Origin: Litchfieldia alkalitelluris
GTDB lineage: Bacteria; Bacillota; Bacilli; Bacillales; Bacillaceae_L
Length of the DNA stretch: 64,000 nucleotides
Assembly: GCF_002019645.1 (NCBI RefSeq)
Contig: NZ_KV917374.1
Coordinates: 2,740,696 to 2,804,695, forward strand
Direction: 5' to 3'
A model generated the notes under the pieces. That model saw only the letters and a list, made by a program, of their open reading frames with translations, made no database searches and was not told where the DNA came from. The stretch's first letter is position 1; every line of letters begins with the position of its first letter. Of this stretch, positions 27,043 to 38,088 are shown in pieces. The position numbers and the translations under genes were made by a program.

Positions 27043-27640
27043 AAAGGGAATGAAAAGCGTTGTTTGATTCCCTTTCTCATGCCAAAAGCTCAACAAAGGG
27101 AATGAAAAGCGTTGTTTGATTCCCTTTCTCATCCCAAAAGCTCAACAAAGGGAATGAAAAGCGTTGTTTGATTCCCTTTCTCAGGCCAAAAGCTCAACAA
27201 AGGGAATGAAAAGCGTTGTTTCATTCCCTTTCTCAGGCCAAAAGCCATCCAAAGGGAATGAAAAGCATTGTTTGATTCCCTTTCTCAGGCCAAAAGCTCA
27301 ACAAAGGGAATGAAAAGCGTTGTTTCATTCCCTTTCTCAGGCCAAAAGCCATCCAAAGGGAATGAAAGCATTGTTTGATTCCCTTTCTCAGGCCAAAAGC
27401 TCAACAAAGGGAATGAAAAGCGTTGTTTGATTCCCTTTCTCATGCCAAAAGCCATCCAAAGGGAATGAAAAGCATTGTTTGATTCCCTTTCTCAGGCCAA
27501 AAGCCATCCAAAGGGAATGAAAAGCGTTGTTTCATTCCCTTTCTCATGCCAAAAGCCATCCAAAGGGAATGAAAAGCATTGTTTGATTCCCTTTCTCATG
27601 CCAAAAGCCATCCAAAGGGAATGAAAAGCGTTGTTTACCG
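27043..27640. repeat. Tandem array of 12 hairpin units, 52-bp period
   Basis: Units start with AAAGGGAATG at 27043, 27095, 27147 and so on to 27614; one unit lacks a base. Each unit holds the inverted repeat AAAGGGAAT/ATTCCCTTT around a GC(G/A)TTG loop (33 nt), then a 19-nt linker CTCATGCCAAAAGC plus CTCAAC or CATCC. The linkers come in only two main versions that alternate irregularly, and the loop alternates GCGTTG/GCATTG. It is not coding and not CRISPR. The first units follow a repeat-B edge (CCTGAAAATACCTAGGT). Confidence 0.95.
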
Positions 27641-27702
27641 AGCATTTTTATTTGTGTAGGCATACATTATATAACGCTATAAACCTGTTCTCTTATAGAT
27701 AG

Positions 27703-28674
27703 CTATTGCTTAAATAGTTCTTGTAGGGAATTCCCATTTTTATTGTTTTCAAGGGCGATTAACAATTTCAGTCTTGCTTTTTGACCGTTAAGTCCATTTG
27801 AAAAGATAACACCTAACTCTTTTAATTGTTTTCCGCCACCATCATAACTATAAATATCTTCAACAAAGCCATTAAAGCATCTTGATACCAAAACCACTGG
27901 AACATCGTTTTTAATGAGATTGTTCAATCCGCCAACCATCGCAGGTGGTAGGTTCCCTTGTCCTAAGGCCTCTATAACTAAGCCATCTATTCCTAATTTT
28001 TTTATTGCTTCTAATAAAATACTATCCATGCCAGCGTATGCTTTGAGCAGCATTACATTTTTTGTTATTGAGTCGATGTCAAACGTTTGTCTATTTAAAG
28101 GAGTTTGATAAAAGGAAACCCCTCTTTTTGTTACAATTCCAATAGGGCCGTATTGTGGACTTTGAAATGTGGCTACATTACTGGTATGCGTCTTTGTCAC
28201 ATTGCGGGCAGTGTGGATTTCATCATTAAGAACCACTAAAACGCCTTTACCTCTAGCATCCTCACAAGCTGATACTTTGATAGCGGAAATTAGATTATAT
28301 AGACCATCTGCTCCAAGTTCGTTACTAGACCTCATTGCACCAGTAACAACAATAGGAGCGTTTGAAGAAATGGTTAAATCTAAAAAATAAGCAGTTTCTT
28401 CAAGGGTATCAGTTCCATGTGTAATGACCACCCCTTCAAATGAATCTTGCATAATTTTTTCTTTGATTGTCTTTGCCATAATTAGCATTTCATTTTCGGT
28501 AATGTGTGGAGAGGGCAAATGGAATAACTCAACTACTGTAATATTAGCAAGTTTATTTATTGAACCTGTGGATTCGAGAAGGGGATTCTGCCTATCTTGT
28601 TGGACTGTTCCAGTGGATTTATCCTCCTTCATTGAAATAGTACCACCTGTATGTATAAGTAAAATTTTTTTCAT
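27703..28674 (-). CDS. ansA: L-asparaginase (type I, AnsA)
   Basis: AnsA hydrolyses asparagine to aspartate and ammonia. Both catalytic threonine motifs are present: HTGGTISM at the N-terminus and VITHGTDTLEETA near residue 85. Type I cytoplasmic form: there is no signal peptide. I place the start at ATG 28674 because AAGGAGAAG sits directly upstream; a longer frame to 28689 would begin inside that site. 323 residues. Lies convergent with the hairpin array and divergent from prsW, in the B. subtilis order. Confidence 0.93.
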   Translation of the reverse strand: MKKILLIHTGGTISMKEDKSTGTVQQDRQNPLLESTGSINKLANITVVELFHLPSPHITENEMLIMAKTIKEKIMQDSFEGVVITHGTDTLEETAYFLDLTISSNAPIVVTGAMRSSNELGADGLYNLISAIKVSACEDARGKGVLVVLNDEIHTARNVTKTHTSNVATFQSPQYGPIGIVTKRGVSFYQTPLNRQTFDIDSITKNVMLLKAYAGMDSILLEAIKKLGIDGLVIEALGQGNLPPAMVGGLNNLIKNDVPVVLVSRCFNGFVEDIYSYDGGGKQLKELGVIFSNGLNGQKARLKLLIALENNKNGNSLQELFKQ

Positions 28675-28904
28675 AAACTTCTCCTTCATTTGGGTTATAA
28701 AAACTAGAATTTATTCTGGTTAAACGATTTCCAATTCATGATTCTCATGTTACGATAAAGTTATCTCATTCACAATGGAATTTTAAAAATTAGGTCTAAT
28801 TATATTATAAGATTTTACTACTAAGTAAATAAAAAAGTAGATTGAAAAGCACTACTTTCTAATAAGTGATAAATGGGAAATGATTCTATGAAATGAGGAA
28901 TCGT

Positions 28905-29555
28905 ATGTTAGCTGTGATTTCGGCAGGGATTGCACCTGGGCTAGCTTTACTAAGTTATTTTTATTTAAAGGACCGTTATGATTCAGAGCCTATCTCGATG
29001 GTTTTTCGTGTATTTATTTTTGGAGCAATCCTCGTATTTCCTCTTATGTTTATCCAATATGTGTTTCAGGTAGAAGGGCTATTTGTCACGCAATTCTCTC
29101 GGGCATTTATTGCTACCAGTTTGTTAGAGGAATTTTTTAAATGGTTTATTTTGATGTATATCGTATACCAGCATATCCAATTTGATGAGCCTTATGATGG
29201 AATTGTATATGGTGCATCTGTTTCTTTAGGATTTGCCACGTTTGAGAATATTTTGTATTTACTTGCACATGGTGTAGAGTTTGCAATTGGAAGGGCGTTA
29301 CTACCTGTCTCTAGTCATGGTTTATTTGGTGTTATAATGGGCTATTATCTTGGAAAAGGAAAATTTGCGCTTAAAGATAATAGAATGAAGTGGATTTGTT
29401 TATCAATATTAGTTCCGTTTTTACTACATGGGACATATGACTATATTTTATTAACTCAAGAACGTTGGATATTTTTTATGCTTCCTTTCATGTTATTTTT
29501 ATGGTGGTTAGGTCTTAGAAAAGTAAGGATTGCCAGATTATCGTTCTTAAAGTAA
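28905..29555 (+). CDS. prsW: Intramembrane protease PrsW (site-1 of RsiW)
   Basis: PrsW is a multi-pass protease that starts the destruction of anti-sigma factor RsiW and so turns on SigW under envelope stress. Family motifs are visible: EEFFKW (paired glutamates), [33 protein letters not shown] and LLHGTYD, with about eight TM segments. The ATG at 28905 gives [12 protein letters not shown], matching B. subtilis PrsW from its first residues, and GAGG lies 6 nt upstream; the frame is open to 28893. 216 residues. The sigW/rsiW genes are not in this window. Confidence 0.94.
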   Translation: MLAVISAGIAPGLALLSYFYLKDRYDSEPISMVFRVFIFGAILVFPLMFIQYVFQVEGLFVTQFSRAFIATSLLEEFFKWFILMYIVYQHIQFDEPYDGIVYGASVSLGFATFENILYLLAHGVEFAIGRALLPVSSHGLFGVIMGYYLGKGKFALKDNRMKWICLSILVPFLLHGTYDYILLTQERWIFFMLPFMLFLWWLGLRKVRIARLSFLK

Positions 29556-29561
29556 CGTCTG

Positions 29562-29795
29562 TCCTGAAAATAACTAAGGATGGAAAGTTCCACGAGCTGC
29601 GATCCACTTGCTTTCCGCGGGGTGGTCCGTGAGCCTCCTCGTCGCCTTTAGCTCCTGTGGGGTCTCACGAAACCGCTAGATCGCACAGGAGTCGAGTGGC
29701 TCTCCGATCCGTACACACTGTGGAATAAACATTTTCACTCCATGGTACGAAATACTTATCTAGCATAAAGCTCTACCCTGAAAAATACTTAGGTA
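29562..29795. repeat. Dispersed repeat B, copy 1
   Basis: A 230-bp GC-rich element starts CCTGAAAATAACTAAGG, contains GCTGCGATCCACTTGC, CCGCGGGGTGGTCCGTGAGC and GGGGTCTCACG, and ends at CCATGG plus another CCTGAAAAATACTTAGG. Complementary blocks (GGTCCGTGAG/CTCACG..ACC) fold the core into stems. Other copies lie at 51742, 52507 and 52726, with decayed ones at 1075 and 45697. Confidence 0.85.
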
Positions 29796-29873
29796 GCAGT
29801 TCAATCGCTGAGGACATGATAATAATTTAACTTCAACATTAATCCTTGATTCATCAAAATATAATAAAGTGAG

Positions 29874-29902
29874 AAAAGTCTAGTTATACTAGGCTTTTTT
29901 TG
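29874..29902 (+). terminator. Terminator-like hairpin upstream of sleB
   Basis: AAAGTCTAG and CTAGGCTTT pair around TTATA and are followed by a T-run. It probably ends the prsW transcript after the repeat. The remaining 29903-30111 is sleB upstream sequence; a TGAATA at 30039 could be a sigma G -35 but no matching -10 was found. Confidence 0.65.
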
Positions 29903-30111
29903 TGTTTAAGACCATATAGTGAGGTTTCCACAGGACGTTCTTCCAATGACATGTAATGTCTTATCCGTCCCTAATTCGCATCTTGGTGCTTTATTCGAAG
30001 ATTTGCGATTTTTAAAAAATACCGATTTTCAATGTTATTGAATAAAAAACACAACATTACAGAAAATACATGTAAGTTTATATAGAAATTGGTTAAGGAG
30101 GTAAATCAATA

Positions 30112-31311
30112 ATGAACTCAAAATTGTTCATAACATTACCCGTTATGGTTTTCATCTTAGCACTAGGAATATTTGGAGGAAGTAATTTCCATCAAGCACA
30201 TGCATTTTCAGAACAAATTATTCAAAGAGGTGCTACAGGTGATGATGTCATCGAGTTACAATCCAGACTCCAATACAATGGGTACTACCATGGGGAAATT
30301 GATGGAGTTTACGGATGGAGCACATACTGGGCAGTACGTAATTTTCAGAAGGCGTTTGGACTAAAAGATGTAGATGGTTTAGTTGGTCAAAAAACAAAAG
30401 AAATGTTAAATAGAGCCACTAAATATAATCGTGACTTTGTTTATGCTAACTTGAAAAAAGGTAATCGTTTTACGCACTATGGTGGTGTCCCATGGGATAT
30501 ACAATCAGCACCGTCAGCAGAAACGATTGAAAAAGGGAAGAAAAGCTCAGAAGCTAGAAAAACTGAATATGAAGCTAAATATAAGGCGCAAGGCGGAAGT
30601 TCACCACAAGAAAGTGGTAGTGAACAACCCAAAGATGGCGAATCGCCACAAGGAGATCAACCACAAGGTCAAGGACAAGAACAAGAACAAGGCCAAGAAC
30701 AAGGACAAGAACAAGGTCAAGGACAAGAACAAGGTCAAGGACAAGAACAAGGTCAAGGACAAGAACAAGGACAAGGTGAAGGTCAACAGAATAATGAAGG
30801 ACAAGGTGGAGAAGCAGCGCAAGAAACTCCACCAGCAGAAGCTCAAGAACCACAAGGAGATAATGAGAATCAAGGGGGAGATGGTGGTGAACAGGCTGCA
30901 GAAGAAGAGCCGGCCGAGTCTCCTGGCCCAACAGCAGTAAATGTGCCTGGAGGGTTCTCTCAAAATGACATTCAATTAATGGCAAATGCAGTATATGGTG
31001 AAGCGCGTGGTGAGCCATACATTGGACAGGTTGCAGTTGCTGCAGTCATCTTGAATCGATTAGAGAGTCCAACATTTCCAAAGACAATTTCAGGAATTAT
31101 TTTTGAACCATTAGCGTTTACAGCTGTTGCAGACGGTCAGATTTGGTTAACACCAAATGAAAAAGCTAAAAAAGCTGTATTGGATGCCATAAATGGAATG
31201 GATCCAACTGAAGGGGCAACTTATTATTTCAATCCAGATACTGCAACAAGTAAGTGGATATGGGGTAGACCTCAAATTAAAAAGATCGGGAAGCACATTT
31301 TCTGTAGATAG
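30112..31311 (+). CDS. sleB: Spore cortex-lytic enzyme SleB with expanded linker
   Basis: SleB is a germination lytic transglycosylase that degrades cortex peptidoglycan carrying muramic lactam. It has a signal peptide (about 1-31), a peptidoglycan-binding domain at about 36-105 (RGATGDDVIELQSRLQYNGYY, DGVYGWSTYWAVRNFQ), a long linker (about 150-280) and the C-terminal Hydrolase_2 catalytic domain (about 282-399: NDIQLMANAVYGEARGEPYIGQ, with the catalytic glutamate in YGEARGE). At 399 residues it is about 100 longer than B. subtilis SleB. The excess is the linker, built of repeated GQGQEQ-type blocks. Strong Shine-Dalgarno AAGGAGG. Forms an operon with ypeB. Confidence 0.94.
   Translation: MNSKLFITLPVMVFILALGIFGGSNFHQAHAFSEQIIQRGATGDDVIELQSRLQYNGYYHGEIDGVYGWSTYWAVRNFQKAFGLKDVDGLVGQKTKEMLNRATKYNRDFVYANLKKGNRFTHYGGVPWDIQSAPSAETIEKGKKSSEARKTEYEAKYKAQGGSSPQESGSEQPKDGESPQGDQPQGQGQEQEQGQEQGQEQGQGQEQGQGQEQGQGQEQGQGEGQQNNEGQGGEAAQETPPAEAQEPQGDNENQGGDGGEQAAEEEPAESPGPTAVNVPGGFSQNDIQLMANAVYGEARGEPYIGQVAVAAVILNRLESPTFPKTISGIIFEPLAFTAVADGQIWLTPNEKAKKAVLDAINGMDPTEGATYYFNPDTATSKWIWGRPQIKKIGKHIFCR
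30661..30790 (+). repeat. Coding tandem repeat in sleB linker
   Basis: The linker is encoded by imperfect 18-bp (and 12-bp) direct repeats of CAAGGTCAAGGACAAGAA, all in the same frame. The repeats are long and regular enough to change copy number by slippage without a frameshift, because every unit is a multiple of three. Confidence 0.9.
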
Positions 31312-31325
31312 AAAGGTGAGTGACT

Positions 31326-32672
31326 ATGCTTCGAGGAATTTTCATTACTATATTAACAATAGGGATAATCGGAACATCATACTGGGGATACAAGGAGCAT
31401 CAAGAGAAGAACGCTGTATTAATACAAGCCGAAAATAATTATCAGCGTGCCTTTCATGATTTAACCTATGAGATAGATCTATTACATGACAAAATTGGTA
31501 CTACATTAGCAATGAATTCGAGGGACTCTTTGTCACCTGCATTAGCAGATGTATGGAGAGTGGCTTCAGAGGCCCAATCTGATGTTGGTCAGCTACCATT
31601 AACTTTACTTCCTTTTAATAAAACTGAGGAGTTTTTGGCAAATATCGGCGATTTCAGCTATCGTGCAGCTGTGAGAGACTTAGGGAGTGATCCTTTGTCT
31701 GAAAAGGAATATAAAACATTGCAGCAGCTTTATTCTAATGCAGAAGATATACAAAAGGAACTACGAAAAGTCCAGCATCTTGTTATTGAAAACAATCTAA
31801 GATGGATGGATGTTGAATTAGCTTTAGCTTCAGGACAAAAACAAGCTGATAACACGATTATAGATGGGTTTGAAACTGTTGAAAAAAATGTTGAAGCGTA
31901 TACTGAGAGTGACTTTGGTCCATCATTTTCAAGCTTGAAGAATAAAGAAGGAGAATTTGCTAACTTAGAGGGAAATAAGATAGATGAAAAGAAAGCCCAA
32001 CAAGTAGCTAAAGACTTCTTAGGATTAAAAGGTGATGTTGTAGCGGACGTTACAGAGAATGGAGATGGGTCGAAACTTGGATTTTACAGCTTAAGAATTG
32101 ATGATCCAGATTCAAAGTCGGAAATTTTTATGGATATTACAAAAAAAGGCGGATACCCAATCTGGGTTATTCAACACAGAGATGTTAAAGAAGCAAAAGT
32201 AAGTTTAAATGAAGCATCTAATAATGCTGTGAAATTTTTAAGAGATCATAATTTTGAAAATCAAGAGTTATTTGAAAGTGCTCAGTATCAAAATATTGGT
32301 GTATTCAATTTTGTAGCAGTAAAAGATGGGGTAAGAATATACCCAGATTCAATTAAGATGAAAGTAGCTCTGGATGATGGGCATATTATTGGATTCTCTG
32401 CGAAGGAATTCCTTCAAAACCACAAAGAACGTGAAATTCCTAAGCCGTCTATAACATTGGAAGATGCAAGAGATAAAGTGAATCCTAATCTAGAGGTTAT
32501 GGAAGATCGATTGGCTCTTATTGTTAATGACTTGGAAGAAGAAGTACTGTGTTATGAGTTCCTAGGTGTGATTAATAATGACACCTATAGACTCTATATA
32601 AATGCAGAAACAGGTTTTGAAGAAAAAGTAATTAAATTAAAAAATGCAGAACCACTATATAACCAATCTTAA
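31326..32672 (+). CDS. ypeB: Germination protein YpeB
   Basis: YpeB is needed for SleB to be made stable and placed at the spore inner membrane. It has one N-terminal TM/signal helix (about 3-20), an elongated helical N-domain (about 30-200, FHDLTYEIDLLHDKIGTTLA) and a C-terminal part with PepSY-like repeats (about 215-440, KAQQVAKDFLGLKGD, LNEASNNAVKFL, LEDARDKVNP). 448 residues from the ATG at 31326, which has AAAGGTGAG correctly placed; a GTG at 31320 is less likely. It begins 14 nt after sleB. Confidence 0.94.
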   Translation: MLRGIFITILTIGIIGTSYWGYKEHQEKNAVLIQAENNYQRAFHDLTYEIDLLHDKIGTTLAMNSRDSLSPALADVWRVASEAQSDVGQLPLTLLPFNKTEEFLANIGDFSYRAAVRDLGSDPLSEKEYKTLQQLYSNAEDIQKELRKVQHLVIENNLRWMDVELALASGQKQADNTIIDGFETVEKNVEAYTESDFGPSFSSLKNKEGEFANLEGNKIDEKKAQQVAKDFLGLKGDVVADVTENGDGSKLGFYSLRIDDPDSKSEIFMDITKKGGYPIWVIQHRDVKEAKVSLNEASNNAVKFLRDHNFENQELFESAQYQNIGVFNFVAVKDGVRIYPDSIKMKVALDDGHIIGFSAKEFLQNHKEREIPKPSITLEDARDKVNPNLEVMEDRLALIVNDLEEEVLCYEFLGVINNDTYRLYINAETGFEEKVIKLKNAEPLYNQS

Positions 32673-32682
32673 GATTTTTCTT

Positions 32683-32719
32683 AAAAGGGAAAGCGAAATA
32701 TGCTTTCCCTTTTTTTTAT
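32683..32719 (+). terminator. Intrinsic terminator after sleB-ypeB
   Basis: AAAAGGGAAAGC and GCTTTCCCTTTT form a 12-bp stem followed by a run of T. Confidence 0.95.
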
Positions 32720-32800
32720 TACGTGATTTAATATTAATATAATGAAATCATTATTATGGGATGATCGAGTGTTTGAAAGATATAGGAAGAGTGATAAAAA

Positions 32801-33463
32801 TTGTTAAGAATTGGAGATACAATCACCTTAGAGACGATAGACACTCTTTATAGTGAGAGATACCGATGCCGTTTAGTTGAAACAAATCAAAAGAAATTAT
32901 ACATTGATTACCCAATTAATGAAGTTACAGGGAAATCAACTTTTTTTATGAGAGGAACCATTCTAAAAGCTTCATTTGTTGGAGCAGATAATTCTGTTTA
33001 TTCTTTTAACACAGAGGTTATCGGGCGTACCATGAAAGAGATTCCAATGGTAATTATCGACTTTCCATCCATTACTGGATTTACAAAGATTCAACGCAGA
33101 CAGTTTGTTAGAATAGAGGTTAATGTTGATGTAGCCGTTCATTCTCTGTTAGGAAAATTTTCCCCGTTTGTTACCTTATCCACCGATATTAGTGCTGGAG
33201 GCGCATCAATTGTCATACCAAAAGATGTCATATGTCAACCAGGGGAAGAATTAACCACATGGTTTGCATTACCTATTTCAGGTGAAAATCATTTTTTAAC
33301 CCTACGAAGTAAACTAATCAGAACGATTGAGGGAGACGGTGACACAAGAAGAGCTTCAATACAGTTTGTCGGGATTTCAAATCATGAGATGCAAACGATA
33401 ACGAAGTTTTGTTTTGAAAGACAACTTTCGCATCGAAAAAAAGGGTTACAAGAATCAGAATAA
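32801..33463 (+). CDS. ypfA: c-di-GMP receptor YpfA (MotI/DgrA, YcgR-type PilZ)
   Basis: The protein binds cyclic di-GMP and, in B. subtilis, slows the flagellar motor through MotA. A YcgR-N-like domain covers about 1-95 and a PilZ domain about 97-210. The two c-di-GMP contact motifs are intact: R100-x3-R104 (RQFVR) and D129-x-S131-x2-G134 (DISAGG). Starts with a TTG at 32801 after AGGAAGAG. 220 residues, family length. First gene of a run leading to cmk. Confidence 0.93.
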   Translation: MLRIGDTITLETIDTLYSERYRCRLVETNQKKLYIDYPINEVTGKSTFFMRGTILKASFVGADNSVYSFNTEVIGRTMKEIPMVIIDFPSITGFTKIQRRQFVRIEVNVDVAVHSLLGKFSPFVTLSTDISAGGASIVIPKDVICQPGEELTTWFALPISGENHFLTLRSKLIRTIEGDGDTRRASIQFVGISNHEMQTITKFCFERQLSHRKKGLQESE

Positions 33464-33514
33464 AATTAGCTATTCTTTCGCATAATAGGAATAAAAATGA
33501 TGGAGTTGTGCGAA

Positions 33515-33697
33515 ATGAAGAGGTTTGAGCAAATTTTACTAAAATTAGTTATTATTCAGTTTGTTTTTTTGTTAACTGCTCAAGTGATTTTATTATATAC
33601 ACCATTTTCACCATATTTTTCAAAAATGATAGATTATGAAGGAGTTAATAAATCAGAAGCTCCACAAACAATTGAGACCTTTTTTCATGATAAATGA
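33515..33697 (+). CDS. ypfB: Small membrane protein YpfB (DUF5359)
   Basis: A 60-residue protein with one TM helix (about 9-30, LLKLVIIQFVFLLTAQVILL) followed by YTPFSPYFSKMIDYEGV. This matches the small YpfB family seen between ypfA and cmk. The ATG at 33515 has GGAG nine nt upstream; an earlier in-frame ATG at 33497 has no ribosome site. Function unknown. Confidence 0.85.
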   Translation: MKRFEQILLKLVIIQFVFLLTAQVILLYTPFSPYFSKMIDYEGVNKSEAPQTIETFFHDK

Positions 33698-33764
33698 TTT
33701 CTTATCATGTTAAACTAGAAATGAAGGGTATTATTAAAAGTAGAACCAGGGGGACCATTTAGTC

Positions 33765-34436
33765 ATGACTAATCGTATTTCAATAGCAATTGATGGACCA
33801 GCTGCTGCTGGGAAAAGTACAGTTGCGAAAATCATAGCAAAAAAACTTTCTTACATATATATAGATACTGGTGCAATGTATCGTTCATTAACACATAAGG
33901 CTATCCAACTTGATGTCAATCTAGAAAACGAAGAAAAATTAATCAATATCTTACTTGATACAAAAATCGAATTAAAGCCTTTCGAAAATGGACAGCTAGT
34001 GTTCGTTGATGGCGAAGATGTGACAGAAGCTATTAGATCTAATATTGTCACAAATTCGGTCTCTATTGTTGCAAAGCATCGATTAGTGCGAGAAGAAATG
34101 GTAGCGAGACAGCAACAATTTGCATCCGATGGAGGAGTAGTGATGGATGGAAGAGACATCGGAACACACGTCCTGCCAAATGCCGAGCTTAAAGTATTTC
34201 TTTTGGCATCTGTTGAAGAAAGAGCTGTCCGTCGCCATGAAGAAAACATTTCAAAAGGGATTGAATCTTATCTAGAAAACTTAAAAGAGGAAATTGCACA
34301 AAGAGACAAACTTGACTCTGAGAGGGAAGTAGCTCCTCTTAAAAAAGCGGAGGATGCGATCGAAATTGATACAACATCCCTTTCAATAAATCAAGTTGTT
34401 GACCAAATCATGAACCTTGTAAGTGAAAGGACTTGA
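33765..34436 (+). CDS. cmk: Cytidylate kinase
   Basis: Cmk phosphorylates CMP and dCMP to the diphosphates for nucleic acid and lipid precursors. The P-loop GPAAAGKST is at residues 10-18, followed by [10 protein letters not shown] (nucleotide site), [19 protein letters not shown] and the lid-region RRHEE and RDKLDSERE. 223 residues. Start ATG 33765 follows AGGGGG. The next gene, plsC, begins 4 nt after it. Confidence 0.96.
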   Translation: MTNRISIAIDGPAAAGKSTVAKIIAKKLSYIYIDTGAMYRSLTHKAIQLDVNLENEEKLINILLDTKIELKPFENGQLVFVDGEDVTEAIRSNIVTNSVSIVAKHRLVREEMVARQQQFASDGGVVMDGRDIGTHVLPNAELKVFLLASVEERAVRRHEENISKGIESYLENLKEEIAQRDKLDSEREVAPLKKAEDAIEIDTTSLSINQVVDQIMNLVSERT

Positions 34437-34440
34437 TCTG

Positions 34441-35022
34441 ATGGATTTTTATATTTTCGCACGAGAAACAGTTCGTACATTTATTACTCCGTTTTATAGA
34501 ATTGAAGTCATTGGACATGATAATATACCTGAATCTGGACCAGTAATTATTTGTTCAAATCATATTGATAATTTAGATCCACCAGTGGTAGGAATTTCTG
34601 TAAAAAGACCTGTTCACTTTATGGCAAAGGAAGAACTTTTTAAAGTACCAATCTTAGGGAAAATTATATCCAAGACACATGCTTTTCCTGTAAAAAGAGG
34701 GATGAGTGATCGGGATGCTTTAAGAAAAGCACTTAAAGTTCTTAAGGATGGAAATGTCTTAGGGTTATTTCCAGAAGGAACAAGAAGTAAAGATGGAAAA
34801 CTAGGGAAGGGACTAGCAGGAGCTGGATTTTTTGCACTTAGATCTGAAGCTACTGTCATTCCATGTGCGGTAATAGGACCGTATAAGATGTTTGGGAAAT
34901 TAAAGGTAGTGTTTGGAGAGCCTATCTCCATGGAAAAGTTAAGAGAAGAAAAAGCTTCACCAGAATTCGTTACAGATCAAATCATGAATGGAATCGGACA
35001 ATTAATTGAAAAATATAAATAG
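34441..35022 (+). CDS. plsC: 1-acyl-sn-glycerol-3-phosphate acyltransferase PlsC
   Basis: PlsC makes phosphatidic acid by acylating lysophosphatidic acid at the membrane. The catalytic H-x4-D box is SNHIDNLDPP, and the substrate-binding motifs FPEGTRSKDGKLG and VIPCAVIG are present. 193 residues from the ATG at 34441, which has AAAGGA upstream; a GTG at 34423 lies within cmk. Sits between cmk and ypfD, as in B. subtilis. Confidence 0.92.
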   Translation: MDFYIFARETVRTFITPFYRIEVIGHDNIPESGPVIICSNHIDNLDPPVVGISVKRPVHFMAKEELFKVPILGKIISKTHAFPVKRGMSDRDALRKALKVLKDGNVLGLFPEGTRSKDGKLGKGLAGAGFFALRSEATVIPCAVIGPYKMFGKLKVVFGEPISMEKLREEKASPEFVTDQIMNGIGQLIEKYK

Positions 35023-35064
35023 TTTAAGAGTTTGTACTTGACAAAAAGTAGCATTTATTAGAAG

Positions 35065-35092
35065 TTTAATAAAAGAAGTTTTTTTATTAAAA
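35065..35092 (+). other. AT-only inverted repeat upstream of ypfD
   Basis: TTTAATAAA and TTTATTAAA pair around AGAAGTTTTT between plsC and ypfD. It may be a weak terminator for cmk-plsC or part of the ypfD leader. A TTGACA at 35039 just upstream could be a -35 element, without a clear -10. Confidence 0.35.
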
Positions 35093-35248
35093 GGCGTTGT
35101 TTGATATCTAATATTAGCATAGCCAAAAATAATAATCTTTCCTTTTCGTTTTTGTTAACAAAAAGGAGTAAATGATACATTTGCAAGACAATAACACATG
35201 AAGAGATTAACAGAATAGTGTCAAGCAAGTGGACTTAAGGAGGTAAAA

Positions 35249-37458
<2,210 letters not shown>

Positions 37459-37967
37459 ACTAATTAATTGCATATTAATTGGGTAACTAGCGATAAATAA
37501 ATAAGCGGAAGTTTTTCCGTTAATTGCAGATTATAGCTGGTTTTTGGGGTAATAGGGTGAGTTTTTCCGCCTACATAAAGCAAAATTACCCATTTTCAAG
37601 GATTGAAAGTCAAATTAGAGAAATTTCTCCCTCTATTTAAGTTATTTTCAATGCTGTTTATTAATTTAGGGGAATTTTCCCCTCTATTTTTATTTACTGC
37701 GTAGTAAAGGTTTACTACACATCTCCGACTTGCTTATTGCACATAACTGATTCGTTATTTGAATTAGTCTAGCATAGAATGGCATATTTGCGGATTATTC
37801 TTGTAAATAGTTAAAAAGTACTATGATTATTCTAACAACGCAATTCATAACCCTTCTAGCAGATGTACAAAAATATTTGTACACCTGCCTATTTGCCGTG
37901 CTAATTATGATGTTAATTCCTCTGTTAAAACCTATAAAATCACCATAAAATTTTGATACAATCAATG
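37459..37967. other. Intergenic region after fni with small palindromes
   Basis: Four short inverted repeats are scattered here: GCGGAA/TTCCGT (about 37503), AGGGGAA/TTCCCCT followed by CTATTTTT (37668-37692, a possible fni terminator), TGTACAAA/TTTGTACA around AATA (37864-37883), and AT-rich pieces. Two GTTTTTCCG-like segments near 37510 and 37563 suggest decayed repeats. No coding frame with a ribosome site was found. Confidence 0.5.
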
Positions 37968-38009
37968 AAAAAAAAGAGATGGAAATTAGCATGCTAATTT
38001 CATCTCTAA
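37968..38009 (-). terminator. Terminator of ypzI (minus strand)
   Basis: On the minus strand AGAGATGAAATTAGC and GCTAATTTCCATCTCT form a long stem with one bulge, followed by eight T. Confidence 0.85.
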
Positions 38010-38088
38010 AAGGTGTGTTATTTCGTATTTTCTCCATTTCAAGTGAACGGGATTAGATTTATATCTACAAGTTTTTTTTACTATGGAA

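Noticed and set aside
26920-27132. Minus-strand frame across the hairpin array
   Set aside because: It reads through the repeat units, repeats the same short peptide and has no ribosome site or known motif.
27043-27640. CRISPR-like array
   Set aside because: The repeats are contiguous at 52 bp with only two recurring linker types and no unique spacers; no cas genes are nearby. It is a tandem hairpin repeat.
30039-30070. Sigma G promoter for sleB
   Set aside because: TGAATA fits a -35, but no CATACTA-like -10 occurs 17-18 nt downstream.
30575-31018. Long minus-strand frame opposite sleB (147 residues) and a plus-strand frame at 30479-30940
   Set aside because: Both are shadows of the in-frame CAAGGACAAGAA repeat of sleB; they have low-complexity Leu/Val/His or Lys/Asn composition and no ribosome site.
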